Below the pieces are notes generated by a model. That model saw only the letters and a list, made by a program, of their open reading frames with translations. It had not been told where the DNA came from and did no database searches. This document shows positions 38,570 through 47,529 of a stretch of DNA of 64,000 nucleotides, piece after piece. The stretch covers positions 744,001-808,000 of the forward strand of contig NZ_CP058561.1 of the NCBI RefSeq assembly GCF_018141425.1, given 5' to 3'. The stretch is from Vallitalea guaymasensis (lineage in GTDB: Bacteria > Bacillota > Clostridia > Lachnospirales > Vallitaleaceae). The stretch's first letter is position 1; every line of letters starts with the position of its first letter. The translations under genes and the position numbers were made by a program.

Positions 38570-39730
38570 CTATTTTGCTATGTTTAGTATTTCTATGATA
38601 TCTTTTACTTCAAGTCTTTTGAATCTACCAACGAATCCAGCTTCGCCAACTGCTTTTTCAGCCATTTCCTCAAATCTATCCAAAGGAATATCTGCTTCTG
38701 TCAATGTAGTTTTCAGTCCTAGAGTTCTAAAGAATTCTTCCACTTTATTAATTCCTTGGTCTGCTGCTTCTTCTTTATCAGTATTATCAACTCCAAATAC
38801 TCTAGTTGCTAACTGATTGAACCTGTCTATATCTTGATTCTTAACGTATTTCATCCATGCAGGGTATATTATTGCCATACCACCACCGTGAGTAATGTCG
38901 TATAGAGCACTTATTTCATGCTCGATTCTATGAGAACCCCAGTCAGAAGCTCTTCCCACATCCATAGTACCATTGTGGGCTATTGTCGCAATCCACATGA
39001 ATTCAGCACAATAATCATAGTTTTTAGGATCTTTTTTAAGCTTAGGTCCTATTTCCAGTAATGCTTTCATTGCTCCTTCAATCAAGTAATCAGTTATTAC
39101 CACATTTTTAGTTGGTGTAAAATATCTTTCAAATAGATGAGTTAATGTATCTGCTATTCCACAGGATAATAAATATGGTGGAATGGTATAACACATCTCT
39201 GGATTAAGTATTGCAAATTCAGGGACTATCACTTCTGTATCAATACCACATTTCAGGTTCTCTTTTTCATTAGTGATAATGCTGCTTTCGGACATTTCTG
39301 AACCAGAACCTGGTATAGTCAGCACTACTCCCACTTTCAAAGCTTTTTCTGGAGTTGCTTGTCCTGTATAGAAATCCCACACATCTCCATCATACATAGT
39401 TCCCAAAGCTATCGCTTTTGAAGAATCTATTGCACTTCCGCCTCCAACAGCAAGAATAAAGTCAATATCCTGTTCCCTGCATATCTTGATTCCCTCATTT
39501 ACTAGAGATAATCTTGGGTTAGGTACAACACCATCAAAAATAACATATTCTATATTGTTTTCTTCCAGTGATTTGGTAATCCTGTCAAGTATTCCATATT
39601 CTTTCAGGTAATCTCCACCGTAATGTATCAAGACTTTTTTGCTATATCCAGCTACATATTTTCCAACTTCATTTTCTCTGCCTTCACCAAAAACGACTCT
39701 TGTTCCTAGTTTACATTCGAAATTTTGCAT
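38570..39730 (-). CDS. Iron-dependent alcohol dehydrogenase (BdhA/YqhD-like)
   Basis: 386 residues. It would reduce the aldehyde released by the aldolase (methylthioacetaldehyde or acetaldehyde) with NAD(P)H. Family text: VGGGSAIDSSKAIA, GSGSEMS, and the metal ligands in GIADTLTH, HRIEHEISALYDITHGGGMAI. AGGAG lies 8 nt before the ATG at 39730, within the end of deoR. It is the second gene of the operon. Confidence 0.92.
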   Translation of the reverse strand: MQNFECKLGTRVVFGEGRENEVGKYVAGYSKKVLIHYGGDYLKEYGILDRITKSLEENNIEYVIFDGVVPNPRLSLVNEGIKICREQDIDFILAVGGGSAIDSSKAIALGTMYDGDVWDFYTGQATPEKALKVGVVLTIPGSGSEMSESSIITNEKENLKCGIDTEVIVPEFAILNPEMCYTIPPYLLSCGIADTLTHLFERYFTPTKNVVITDYLIEGAMKALLEIGPKLKKDPKNYDYCAEFMWIATIAHNGTMDVGRASDWGSHRIEHEISALYDITHGGGMAIIYPAWMKYVKNQDIDRFNQLATRVFGVDNTDKEEAADQGINKVEEFFRTLGLKTTLTEADIPLDRFEEMAEKAVGEAGFVGRFKRLEVKDIIEILNIAK

Positions 39731-39741
39731 GTGATTCACTC

Positions 39742-40512
39742 CTATTCTTCACAACATACAACTTCTATTTTATGTTTTTTAAGGACATCAAGCTGTTCAT
39801 TAGATAATTTTCTATCTATAATAATTACATCTATATCCTTTATGTCACATATTTTGTTAACTGCTGGTTCTTCAAATTTTGTATAATCCACAACTAAAAA
39901 TTTTTTCACTGAATTATTAAGCATACCTTTTCTTACTCTAGCTTCCAAATTATGATTATCTGTTACACCGAATTTCACATTTACGGAAGAACAGCTTACA
40001 AAAGCTTTATCTGCTGACAGATCCATTAAACTATCTGTTGTCATATAGCCTACATAAGATTTTGTTCTTCGTCTTAAGGTACCACCTAGATTAATGATTT
40101 TTATTAAGGAATTGTCAGCTAGTTCATTTGCTATTTTTATGGAATTAGTAATTACAGTCACTTTTTTCTTGCTTAGATTCAAATTTTTTGCTATATAAAG
40201 AGCTGTTGTGCTGCTATCAAGCATAATGGTATCTCCATCATCAATGAAGCTGACACTCTTTGCACCAATGACCTGTTTTTCTTTTATGTATATCTGTTCT
40301 CTTATCTTAACAGGTACTTCTGTATCAGAGGATTCGTATAAATAAGCTCCTCCACGAACACGTCTGAATTTCATGGTTTTACTTAATTTCTCCAAATCTC
40401 TTCTTATGGTTTCTTCTGATACATCCAACATATCACTTAGTTGACTTATGACAATACTTCCATTTTCTTTTAATAGTTCTTCAATCTTTTTCAATCTATC
40501 TATAGCTAACAT
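39742..40512 (-). CDS. DeoR-family transcriptional regulator
   Basis: 256 residues. N-terminal winged helix (ISQLSDMLDVSEETIRRDLEKLSK, about 24-47) and a sugar-phosphate-binding DeoRC domain (DDGDTIMLDSSTTALYIAKNL, NLGGTLRRRTKSYVG). GAGGAG precedes the ATG. It is the first gene of the run to mtnK and faces an array of phased ACATTW repeats, so it probably represses its own operon until a pathway phosphate accumulates. Confidence 0.93.
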   Translation of the reverse strand: MLAIDRLKKIEELLKENGSIVISQLSDMLDVSEETIRRDLEKLSKTMKFRRVRGGAYLYESSDTEVPVKIREQIYIKEKQVIGAKSVSFIDDGDTIMLDSSTTALYIAKNLNLSKKKVTVITNSIKIANELADNSLIKIINLGGTLRRRTKSYVGYMTTDSLMDLSADKAFVSCSSVNVKFGVTDNHNLEARVRKGMLNNSVKKFLVVDYTKFEEPAVNKICDIKDIDVIIIDRKLSNEQLDVLKKHKIEVVCCEE

Positions 40513-40590
40513 TTTACATCTCCTCTTGATATGTTATAATAAACAACTTTTTAATATGTAGAATAATAATCTTAGCAATAAATACAAATC

Positions 40591-40724
40591 ACATTTAACC
40601 ACATTTGTTAAATTGTTATTTACATTTTACCACATTATCCAACATTAAGTCAACATTTATATACATTTTTATAAATTATATTTTGTGTTTTAGTAATAAA
40701 TTAGCTGAGAATGTGGGAAAATGT
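40591..40724. promoter_or_regulatory. Helically phased ACATTW repeat array upstream of deoR
   Basis: ACATT(T/A) begins at 40591, 40601, 40622, 40632, 40642, 40653 and 40663, a step of 10 or 11 bp with a degenerate unit near 40611. Two reverse-oriented units, 10 bp apart, occur at 40709-40714 and 40719-40724. All seven direct copies therefore face one side of the helix. It is the expected place for DeoR binding. The promoter itself is not obvious. Confidence 0.7.
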
Positions 40725-40741
40725 TATATTTGTGCAGTATA

Positions 40742-40778
40742 AAAGGAGTCTATAGATTTCATATCATCTATAGACTCC
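40742..40778 (-). terminator. Terminator of the methyltransferase gene
   Basis: Arms 40745-40757 and 40766-40778 are a perfect 13-bp inverted repeat; on the minus strand the stem is followed by TTTT. It separates the methyltransferase transcript from the deoR operon. Confidence 0.85.
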
Positions 40779-40839
40779 AATAGCTCCAATACAGTTTTTA
40801 CCAATATTTAGGTAATATGTTACACATCCTATTACTGTC

Positions 40840-41454
40840 CTATATTAAGATTTTAGTTTTAAAAGAAATCATATAATTATATCCTAAGTCCACATAGCTA
40901 TTTTTTTCAAAACCATAGGGCAAAAAGAATTCTTTAAATTCTTCTGGTGATATACGACAACTCATTGGTGGTCCAACTGGATAGTCACCTTTTTTACATT
41001 CAATAATAACAATTCGTCCCCTTGGTTTCAATACACGATCAATCTCATCAAACAACCTTTTTCCATCTATACTTAAATCAATAGTATGAAGAACTGTTGA
41101 GATAAAGCAAATATCAATACTATTATCATCTAGATTAATATTCTCTTTTATATTACAAACCTTAGTCTTAATATTTGTTATTCCATTTTCACCTGCACGT
41201 TCATTAAGTCCTTCCAGTACTTCCCCCCATATATCAAGGGCATAGACCATACCTAACTCTCCAACCAATCCAGCCGCCTGTATTGAATAATCTCCTGACC
41301 CACAACCTAGATCGAGGAAACTATCTCCCTTTTTAATATTTAATTCATTAAACACCACATCGGGATTATGCATATGATAACTGCTAGGACCACGTCTATG
41401 TGTTTTTTTGTGATTGTATGGATGTTCATTCATACATCTATTCTTTTTATCCAT
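40840..41454 (-). CDS. Class I SAM-dependent methyltransferase
   Basis: 204 residues. Motif I is FLDLGCGSGDYSIQAA, followed by VYALDIW and a Methyltransf_11/25-type C-terminal half (VLKPRGRIVIIECKK). The N-terminus is rich in His, Lys and Arg. GGAGGTTG precedes the ATG. It follows the large CoA-dehydratase activase gene on the same strand with a 38-bp gap, so the two may be cotranscribed. The substrate is unknown. Confidence 0.9.
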   Translation of the reverse strand: MDKKNRCMNEHPYNHKKTHRRGPSSYHMHNPDVVFNELNIKKGDSFLDLGCGSGDYSIQAAGLVGELGMVYALDIWGEVLEGLNERAGENGITNIKTKVCNIKENINLDDNSIDICFISTVLHTIDLSIDGKRLFDEIDRVLKPRGRIVIIECKKGDYPVGPPMSCRISPEEFKEFFLPYGFEKNSYVDLGYNYMISFKTKILI

Positions 41455-41492
41455 TTAATCAACCTCCTTCAATAATTCTTCAACAATACAAC

Positions 41493-44400
41493 TTATAAAT
41501 AATACATGAATGATTCAATTTTGGTTTCCTGATTCTCATTTTTATTACCATCAAAAGTAAGATTAAGAATAGGTTTCTCGTTACCCTGTTCAAATCCTTT
41601 ATGCAATATACCTAGTACAATACCTGTATTTTCATACATAGATGCCACAGTTATGTTTCCATCTATTCCATTAAGCTGACCTAACACTTTTGCTTCCCTA
41701 TATCTTCCATTCGCTCCTGAATAATAACCTATAGTCCTATCTGCTGTTTCTACCAGATTGTCTATCTCATATTCAAAGGGCGATTGACTTGATAAAGCTC
41801 TTGATATCAATCTAATATTTTCCTTGAACCTAGCTAATCTTTGCTGCTGAACAACACTGGTTTCATTTATATTGTGGTTCAAGAAGTCTTTCCAGAAGAG
41901 CCACATGGTTTCACTTAAAGGGCTATAAACTATTTTATGTCCTTTATCTTCTAATTTGTCAAAAACATCATTATTGAGAATATGGTTATATAGTATCCAA
42001 ACTTCTCCAACAGCTAAAATCTTTTTATTGTACTTAATGGATTTTGAATCTTCACGGACTTCATTAGCTATCTTAATTAATTCATCAACTGTAAGATTAT
42101 TGCTCTTAATCACCTTTAGAATATCCTTCAAATATTTATCTCTATAATCTTTCGTCGCTGCCCTTACTATATCACCAGCTAACAAGCCTAAACATATTGA
42201 AGTTACATAGTCTTCCTGGGTATTTAACACATCTTCCATAAAAGGAGAGATTACATCTACATCCTTATACCCTTCCTCATCAAGTTTAGTTCTAAGTAAT
42301 CTACCATACTGTCCATCTGTCTCAGTTCCCTCATTACGTGGTATCAGGAATGCTATCTTCTTATTTTTTTCTTTTAGTGAAGCAAGTTCTGTAAAAACAT
42401 CTCCTAATAAAGCCGTCAAAGAAAAGTACTCTTCCGTAATTGTGAATTTCCTTCCCATATATATAGAACTTTGGCTTGTTTCTGGTAATGTCCTTGCATC
42501 TATTTTGTAATTGATCAAAAGCTCCTTGAAAATATCTGAATAGGGATATAAATAAGGTAGATAAACTATTGTATCTTCATCTATATCCTTCAAAGAATAT
42601 TTTACATTTGTCTCTTTATGCACAATCTTTTTTTGATAGACCTCTACTGGATTTGCTTTTTTTACACCTATTGAATTGAGACTGTTAATAAAAGCTTCTA
42701 CTCTCGTTATTACTCCCACACCTGATGAATGTTCATCTACTTCAATGTGAAGATAAGGTTTACCATCCATTTCTTCTCTAAAATAGTGTGAAATGATTGA
42801 ATCGGGTCCACAGCCATGATGCGTCAACAATATAGCATATAGATTAGGATGTTCTTTAACAAGCTTTGCTGGTTCTAATATATGTTGACCAAAAGGCCAG
42901 AACATATTAGGGTATTCTTTTGAAACATCTCCTTCTGGTAAATCATAGAATGGAATTACCTTGTATCCCATATCCATAAGTTTTGAAGGTATTCCCATAT
43001 TTAACATTGGATCGGCAACTCCGTAAATCTTTGATATCATAACGAATACCTTTTCTTCCGGTTTTATTGACCCAAGAACTTCCTTACCATTTTCCTCCAT
43101 CTTTTCTTCAAATCTATAGTAAGCTTCTGTACCTTTGCCTAGTGCCTTCTGAATCTGCTCCTTGCTTCTGTTCAATTGTTTTCCCATCTTAGAAAAACTC
43201 TCCATCATAAATTTCTTTCCTAGATTAAAGGCAAAAGTTGGAGATAATAATTGTATTCCTTTCTTATCCAACTCCATAGTTTGATTCATAACCTTAAAAG
43301 CTAACTGCATGAAAGCACAACCATAATTAACTCTGCTCTTGGAACCTGGATGATCTACTGAAAATAAATCAGGGAAGAATATATAATCAACATTTTTTCC
43401 TACTAATTCTGCTACATGACCAGTTATTAGTTTTACAGGATAGCAGGTCTCATCAAGTGCATATTGTTGCCCTAGACGAATAGTCTCTTCATTGGTAGGT
43501 TCAGATAATACAACATTGAATCCCAGGTCTTTGAAAATACCATGAAACATGGAAAACATACCAAATGTAAAAAGTGCTCTTGGTATCCCAACAGTTTTCT
43601 TATTACCATCAACATTATTTTTATAACCGTCAAATACTATTTCTGTAACTTTGTTATTAAATATTGAAGTATTATCTTGCTTTAATTTATCCTCTCTATG
43701 TCTTTCTAGGAACTCTTTATTCTCAATATTAAAACCTTTAAACTTGGTTTTCTTATTTGTCATACCCTCTTTAGCCAATATAGCAGCCCCATATGCTCCT
43801 GTAACACTGAAGAAAGGTGGAACAACGATATCTTTTCCAGTTAATGCTCTAAAAGCATTGACTATACCTTGATTGAATGCGACTCCTCCTTGCAAAAATA
43901 TCTTATTACCTATCTTTTTCTGTCCTACTACTCTTCCAATATAATTTTTGACAATTGAATAGCAAAGTCCAGAAGCAATGTTCTCCATTTTAGCTTCTTT
44001 TGATATATTGGAAGCAATACTGGTTTCTATGAAAACAGTACACCTTTCTCCTAGATTAATAGGGGTATCCCCATCAAGAGCCATATCTCCAAATTCATTT
44101 ATAGGAATATTGAATTTCTTAGCTTGCTCTTCAATAAAAGACCCTGTTCCAGCTGCACATATCTTATTCATCTGAAAGTCAGTTACCACACCATCCTTGA
44201 TAGATATATACTTTGAGTCTTGCCCTCCAATCTCAAAAATGGTATCAACACTTTTATCTATTGTTACGGCTGCTTTGGCTTGAGCAGTAATCTCATCTTT
44301 TACAACGTCTGCTCCTATGAATTTACCTATCATATATCTACCAGAACCAGTAGTACCCACACCTATAACATTAACTTTATCACCGAATTCTTTCATTAAT

Positions 44401-45488
44401 ACTTTCAAGCCCAATCTAACGGCTTCTATTGGATTACCTAGAGTTTTTAGATATTTATAGGAAATGATTTCCTTGTTCTCATCCATCAGAACTAGATTAG
44501 TACTGGTAGACCCTATATCAATACCTAAATAGCAATCCAAGCGTTTTGTTTCATCTTCTATAGATTTATATATATGCTTATTAAAACTATCACCATTACC
44601 ATACTCAATTAATTTCGGCAGTTTAACCTCATTATCTTCATTACTATAATCTTCATTAGATTTTACATAGTTCAGTAAATCTATAAGATTAATATTTAGC
44701 TCATCGTTTTTAGCTATTATTGCTGCTCCATAAGCCCCAATATTGCTAAAGTGTTCTGGTATAATCAAATCTCCATCCTCCAGATTAAGCACATCTTTTA
44801 GAGCGGTAATTATACCTTGATTATGAGCTACGCCACCTGAAAAAAGAATTGGTTTTGTAAGTGGCAGTTTTTTGATGATAGCTCCCCTATAATTCTTAAT
44901 CACCGCATATGCCAAGCCAAGTAAAATGTCATCAACGGATACTCCTTCCTGTTGATGATGAGTAATGTCTGTTTTAGCAAAAACACTGCACCTACCTGCT
45001 ATTCTAGGTATTGATTTAGCTCTGTTGGCATATAGTGAATAATCTTCTAACTTCAGATTAAGCCTTGACATCTGTTCTTCTAAAAATGAACCTGTTCCAG
45101 CAGAACAATTGGAGTTCATGGCTATCTGTATTTTAGATTTATCCATTCCTTCAAAACCTGTAATATATTTAGCACTCTCTCCACCAATATCGATGATTGA
45201 TTTAATGTTGCCATCTATTTTAGTACTCCCCTCTACTATTGATGCAACTTCATTAACAAACTCAGCTTTATTTCCTTTAGATAAAAACTTACTCCCGTTA
45301 CCAGTGACAGCTCCTAATTTTATATCTTCGTTATTATACTGTATTAATACATCTTCAAGTGTTTTAATTAGGATTTGCTTTACTTTACCTTTATGTAACA
45401 GATATTTACTATATTTAATTTTACAGTTACTATCCATCAATATTATTTTTATTGCTGAATATCCTATATCAATTCCTATGCTGTACAA
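41493..45488 (-). CDS. Large acyl-CoA dehydratase activase-related protein (two ATPase domains plus DUF2229 and dehydratase-like region)
   Basis: 1331 residues. Two BadF/BcrA-type actin-fold ATPase domains lie in tandem, each with the cluster-binding pattern (NCSAGTGSFLEEQ...GRCSVFAKTD, and ICAAGTGSFIEEQ...ERCTVFIETS). They are followed by a DUF2229 region (GIPRALFTFGMFSMFHG) and a long C-terminal part resembling 2-hydroxyacyl-CoA dehydratase subunits (HHGCGPDSIISHYFREEM). Such fused proteins are common in Clostridia, oxygen-sensitive, and their substrate is unknown. TTG at 45488 lies 7 nt after AGGAGG. No separate dehydratase genes are near. Confidence 0.9.
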   Translation of the reverse strand: MYSIGIDIGYSAIKIILMDSNCKIKYSKYLLHKGKVKQILIKTLEDVLIQYNNEDIKLGAVTGNGSKFLSKGNKAEFVNEVASIVEGSTKIDGNIKSIIDIGGESAKYITGFEGMDKSKIQIAMNSNCSAGTGSFLEEQMSRLNLKLEDYSLYANRAKSIPRIAGRCSVFAKTDITHHQQEGVSVDDILLGLAYAVIKNYRGAIIKKLPLTKPILFSGGVAHNQGIITALKDVLNLEDGDLIIPEHFSNIGAYGAAIIAKNDELNINLIDLLNYVKSNEDYSNEDNEVKLPKLIEYGNGDSFNKHIYKSIEDETKRLDCYLGIDIGSTSTNLVLMDENKEIISYKYLKTLGNPIEAVRLGLKVLMKEFGDKVNVIGVGTTGSGRYMIGKFIGADVVKDEITAQAKAAVTIDKSVDTIFEIGGQDSKYISIKDGVVTDFQMNKICAAGTGSFIEEQAKKFNIPINEFGDMALDGDTPINLGERCTVFIETSIASNISKEAKMENIASGLCYSIVKNYIGRVVGQKKIGNKIFLQGGVAFNQGIVNAFRALTGKDIVVPPFFSVTGAYGAAILAKEGMTNKKTKFKGFNIENKEFLERHREDKLKQDNTSIFNNKVTEIVFDGYKNNVDGNKKTVGIPRALFTFGMFSMFHGIFKDLGFNVVLSEPTNEETIRLGQQYALDETCYPVKLITGHVAELVGKNVDYIFFPDLFSVDHPGSKSRVNYGCAFMQLAFKVMNQTMELDKKGIQLLSPTFAFNLGKKFMMESFSKMGKQLNRSKEQIQKALGKGTEAYYRFEEKMEENGKEVLGSIKPEEKVFVMISKIYGVADPMLNMGIPSKLMDMGYKVIPFYDLPEGDVSKEYPNMFWPFGQHILEPAKLVKEHPNLYAILLTHHGCGPDSIISHYFREEMDGKPYLHIEVDEHSSGVGVITRVEAFINSLNSIGVKKANPVEVYQKKIVHKETNVKYSLKDIDEDTIVYLPYLYPYSDIFKELLINYKIDARTLPETSQSSIYMGRKFTITEEYFSLTALLGDVFTELASLKEKNKKIAFLIPRNEGTETDGQYGRLLRTKLDEEGYKDVDVISPFMEDVLNTQEDYVTSICLGLLAGDIVRAATKDYRDKYLKDILKVIKSNNLTVDELIKIANEVREDSKSIKYNKKILAVGEVWILYNHILNNDVFDKLEDKGHKIVYSPLSETMWLFWKDFLNHNINETSVVQQQRLARFKENIRLISRALSSQSPFEYEIDNLVETADRTIGYYSGANGRYREAKVLGQLNGIDGNITVASMYENTGIVLGILHKGFEQGNEKPILNLTFDGNKNENQETKIESFMYYL

Positions 45489-45566
45489 TTTATTACCTCC
45501 TGTATCTAATGGTTTGTGAAAACGAAATTCATTTTCATTGGTGAGGTAATTTTATCATAATCTCAT

Positions 45567-45593
45567 TAAAAAAAGTGTATCTAGTGATACACT
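45567..45593 (-). terminator. Terminator before the activase gene
   Basis: Arms 45574-45581 and 45586-45593 (8 bp, loop TAGT) with seven T residues on the minus strand. It closes the transcript of the small membrane protein at 45603. Confidence 0.85.
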
Positions 45594-45602
45594 ATAAGGA
45601 TT

Positions 45603-45965
45603 TTAATTATAGAAAGTATTAACTTCCTTGAATTTGAAATTGTTAGACTTACAATCTTTTAATTTATCTATTTTATCTTGTAACTGGTCTTCATTAAGAT
45701 AACCTAGATTATTTAATTGAATGAGTATATCAAGATATTTCTCATACCTAATCTTATTCTTGTTATCTTTGCCCTTAGTTTGAAATAATATTAATATCTC
45801 TTCCATCTCTTCGTTGTCAAATAATCCTAGATTTTTTAGATCAATAATACTTATTTCATCTTCTTTAGACATATCTTTATTTTCAATAGGAATTAACGGC
45901 CTTATTGCCAATCGTACTGCTAAGTATATTATTGCAAATAGACAAATACCATAAAAAACAATCAT
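45603..45965 (-). CDS. Small single-pass membrane protein, function unknown
   Basis: 120 residues. One N-terminal membrane helix (about 1-22, IVFYGICLFAIIYLAVRLAI) precedes a charged cytosolic part with leucine-rich helices (IIDLKNLGLFDNEEMEEILILF, LDILIQLNNLGYLNEDQLQDKIDKL). The two helical units look alike and may be a repeat. ATG at 45965 follows AGGTAGG; a GTG upstream overlaps that site. It has its own terminator. I do not recognise a family. The 275 bp upstream, to 46241, holds only a terminator near 46203-46226. Confidence 0.65.
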   Translation of the reverse strand: MIVFYGICLFAIIYLAVRLAIRPLIPIENKDMSKEDEISIIDLKNLGLFDNEEMEEILILFQTKGKDNKNKIRYEKYLDILIQLNNLGYLNEDQLQDKIDKLKDCKSNNFKFKEVNTFYN

Positions 45966-46196
45966 ATAACTCACCTACCTTACTTATAATAAAATTTTAA
46001 AACTACCAATTAAAATGTTTGTTTTCCAAGTTCAATACTTCAAGGGCTGAATCCACTTATAACTTGTTTTGGGTGATTATGATGTAGTGATTTATTTACA
46101 TTTACACATAATCAGCGATACCTATATTAATTTTAGCTTATAATTATATGATTGTAAAGAAATCTACAGTGACCATGCACCGGTTAGTATATATAC

Positions 46197-46226
46197 TAAA
46201 AAAGGCTGGATTCAGATATCCAACCT
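46197..46226 (-). terminator. Terminator of the marR/ATC-hydrolase operon
   Basis: Arms 46203-46211 and 46218-46226 pair over 9 bp with one mismatch, followed on the minus strand by six T residues. Confidence 0.75.
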
Positions 46227-46241
46227 AGATTAACATTATAT

Positions 46242-46862
46242 TTATTTTACATTGTTTTCAATTACAAACATACATTCACAAGCACCATCTACCATCCTAT
46301 TATTGATTCCATCACGATGGAAAGTAATTTTTTCTGGGGAATACGTATTAAAAATAGCATTATCAATACTGCACATTATAGTAGTGAGTTCTGGTACCTT
46401 CAAATATTTGAAAAACTCATAAAACATACATTTAGTAACTTTATAAACATATTTGCTTTCTGTTTCCTCAATAATCTCCATTTTATTAAGTTTTGTCGTA
46501 CCTTCATTCTTTACACGTTTTTGATATTTCACAAGATTTTCGAAAGTTCTCTCTGCTTCTACGTTCCTAAAGTTGGCTTGTTGAACTGCAAGTCCTGAAC
46601 ACAGTATAGTAGCTCTTATTATCTCAAAAGCTTTATCTTTTCCAACTTCTTTTTTTAGTCTTATGTATAACCAAGCAATCAATCCACTGGAATTAATAAA
46701 TTCCTTTGGTAAATCCATCTCAATACTTTTCTTGAACTTCTTAAAAGTAAGTATTGTTTTTATGAAAAATGATTTTGGATGTTTTAAATATCCTTTTAGA
46801 ATTCCTATTATAATTAAACCACTGGAAGGGTTTGCTATATTGTCTATATTAGTTTTTAACAT
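46242..46862 (-). CDS. ATC-hydrolase-like protein (second copy, divergent)
   Basis: 206 residues. The C-terminal RMVDGACECMFVIENN and the LKVPELTTIMCSIDNAIFNTYSPEKITFHRD stretch fit the L-2-amino-thiazoline-4-carboxylate hydrolase family, but it is only distantly like the protein at 31178. GGAGAGG precedes the ATG. It follows a MarR gene by 15 bp and is probably under that regulator. Confidence 0.65.
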   Translation of the reverse strand: MLKTNIDNIANPSSGLIIIGILKGYLKHPKSFFIKTILTFKKFKKSIEMDLPKEFINSSGLIAWLYIRLKKEVGKDKAFEIIRATILCSGLAVQQANFRNVEAERTFENLVKYQKRVKNEGTTKLNKMEIIEETESKYVYKVTKCMFYEFFKYLKVPELTTIMCSIDNAIFNTYSPEKITFHRDGINNRMVDGACECMFVIENNVK

Positions 46863-46877
46863 AATTATGATCCTCTC

Positions 46878-47345
46878 CTATTCTTCACTATCTAGTTTTT
46901 CTATATGTTCCTTTAAGTACTCTTTTGAATAAGCGAACATTTTCTGTATGGTTTCCTTATTATCAGTTACAAATTGTGTAAATTCTTTTGATGGTTCATC
47001 AAAAAAATTCTTATGAAATTTCTCATGTCCTTCATATGCCAATATGCCTTTTTTGGTTAACTCAAAATAAGTGTTTTTATTGTTATCAACCTTTTTATAT
47101 CTTATCAATAACTCCTTCTTTTCTAATTTCTGTATAATCTTGAAAATTGCACCTTTTGTTACTCCTAATCTCTTGGCTATTGTAGTCATATTATTGTCGA
47201 TATTATCTTGGATAAATACTAAAGTGTGGATTTCTGACGGATACAACTCAATTCCATTATAATTCCTTTTGACTTTCTCTGTTTTTTTAATAAGTTCCAT
47301 ATAAACACTAGAAACTTCCATAAATTCATTAATAATAGTTTTCAT
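46878..47345 (-). CDS. MarR-family transcriptional regulator
   Basis: 155 residues with a winged helix-turn-helix (ELYPSEIHTLVFIQDNIDNNMTTIAKRLGVTKGAIFKIIQKLEKKELLIRYKKVDNNKNTYFELTKKG, about 33-105). GAGGTG precedes the ATG. Two nearly identical 16-bp sites lie over its promoter, which suggests autorepression. Confidence 0.9.
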   Translation of the reverse strand: MKTIINEFMEVSSVYMELIKKTEKVKRNYNGIELYPSEIHTLVFIQDNIDNNMTTIAKRLGVTKGAIFKIIQKLEKKELLIRYKKVDNNKNTYFELTKKGILAYEGHEKFHKNFFDEPSKEFTQFVTDNKETIQKMFAYSKEYLKEHIEKLDSEE

Positions 47346-47405
47346 AAAATAATCACCTCTTGAATAGATTTAAGTATTTATTAGTTATTAACATTAAGCT
47401 TTTTG

Positions 47406-47453
47406 TAATACAGGTATACTAAATATAGTAATACAGGCATACTATTTTGTCAA
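47406..47453 (-). promoter_or_regulatory. marR promoter with two repeated operator sites
   Basis: TTGACA (47453-47448), 17-bp spacer and TACTAT (47430-47425) on the minus strand. The 16-bp sequence TAATACAGG(T/C)ATACTA occurs at 47406-47421 and 47429-47444, 23 bp apart. One copy lies between -35 and -10, the other over the start site. Confidence 0.7.
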
Positions 47454-47483
47454 GAAAAAAATACACACCCCAAAAGATGTGTA
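47454..47483 (-). terminator. Terminator of blaI/M56 operon
   Basis: 47462-47470 pairs imperfectly with 47476-47483 and is followed by a long T run on the minus strand, just upstream of the marR promoter. Confidence 0.6.
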
Positions 47484-47529
47484 CTCTTTTAATATTATTT
47501 TATTAGTAGAAGTAAAATATAGTATTTAT

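Noticed and set aside
45109-45519. Plus-strand open frame of about 136 codons opposite the activase gene
   Set aside because: It is a shadow of the real coding strand with no ribosome site or recognisable protein.
45517-45537. Fur-like symmetric site upstream of the activase gene
   Set aside because: TGAAAA and TTTTCA are symmetric but the centre does not match a 7-1-7 Fur box.
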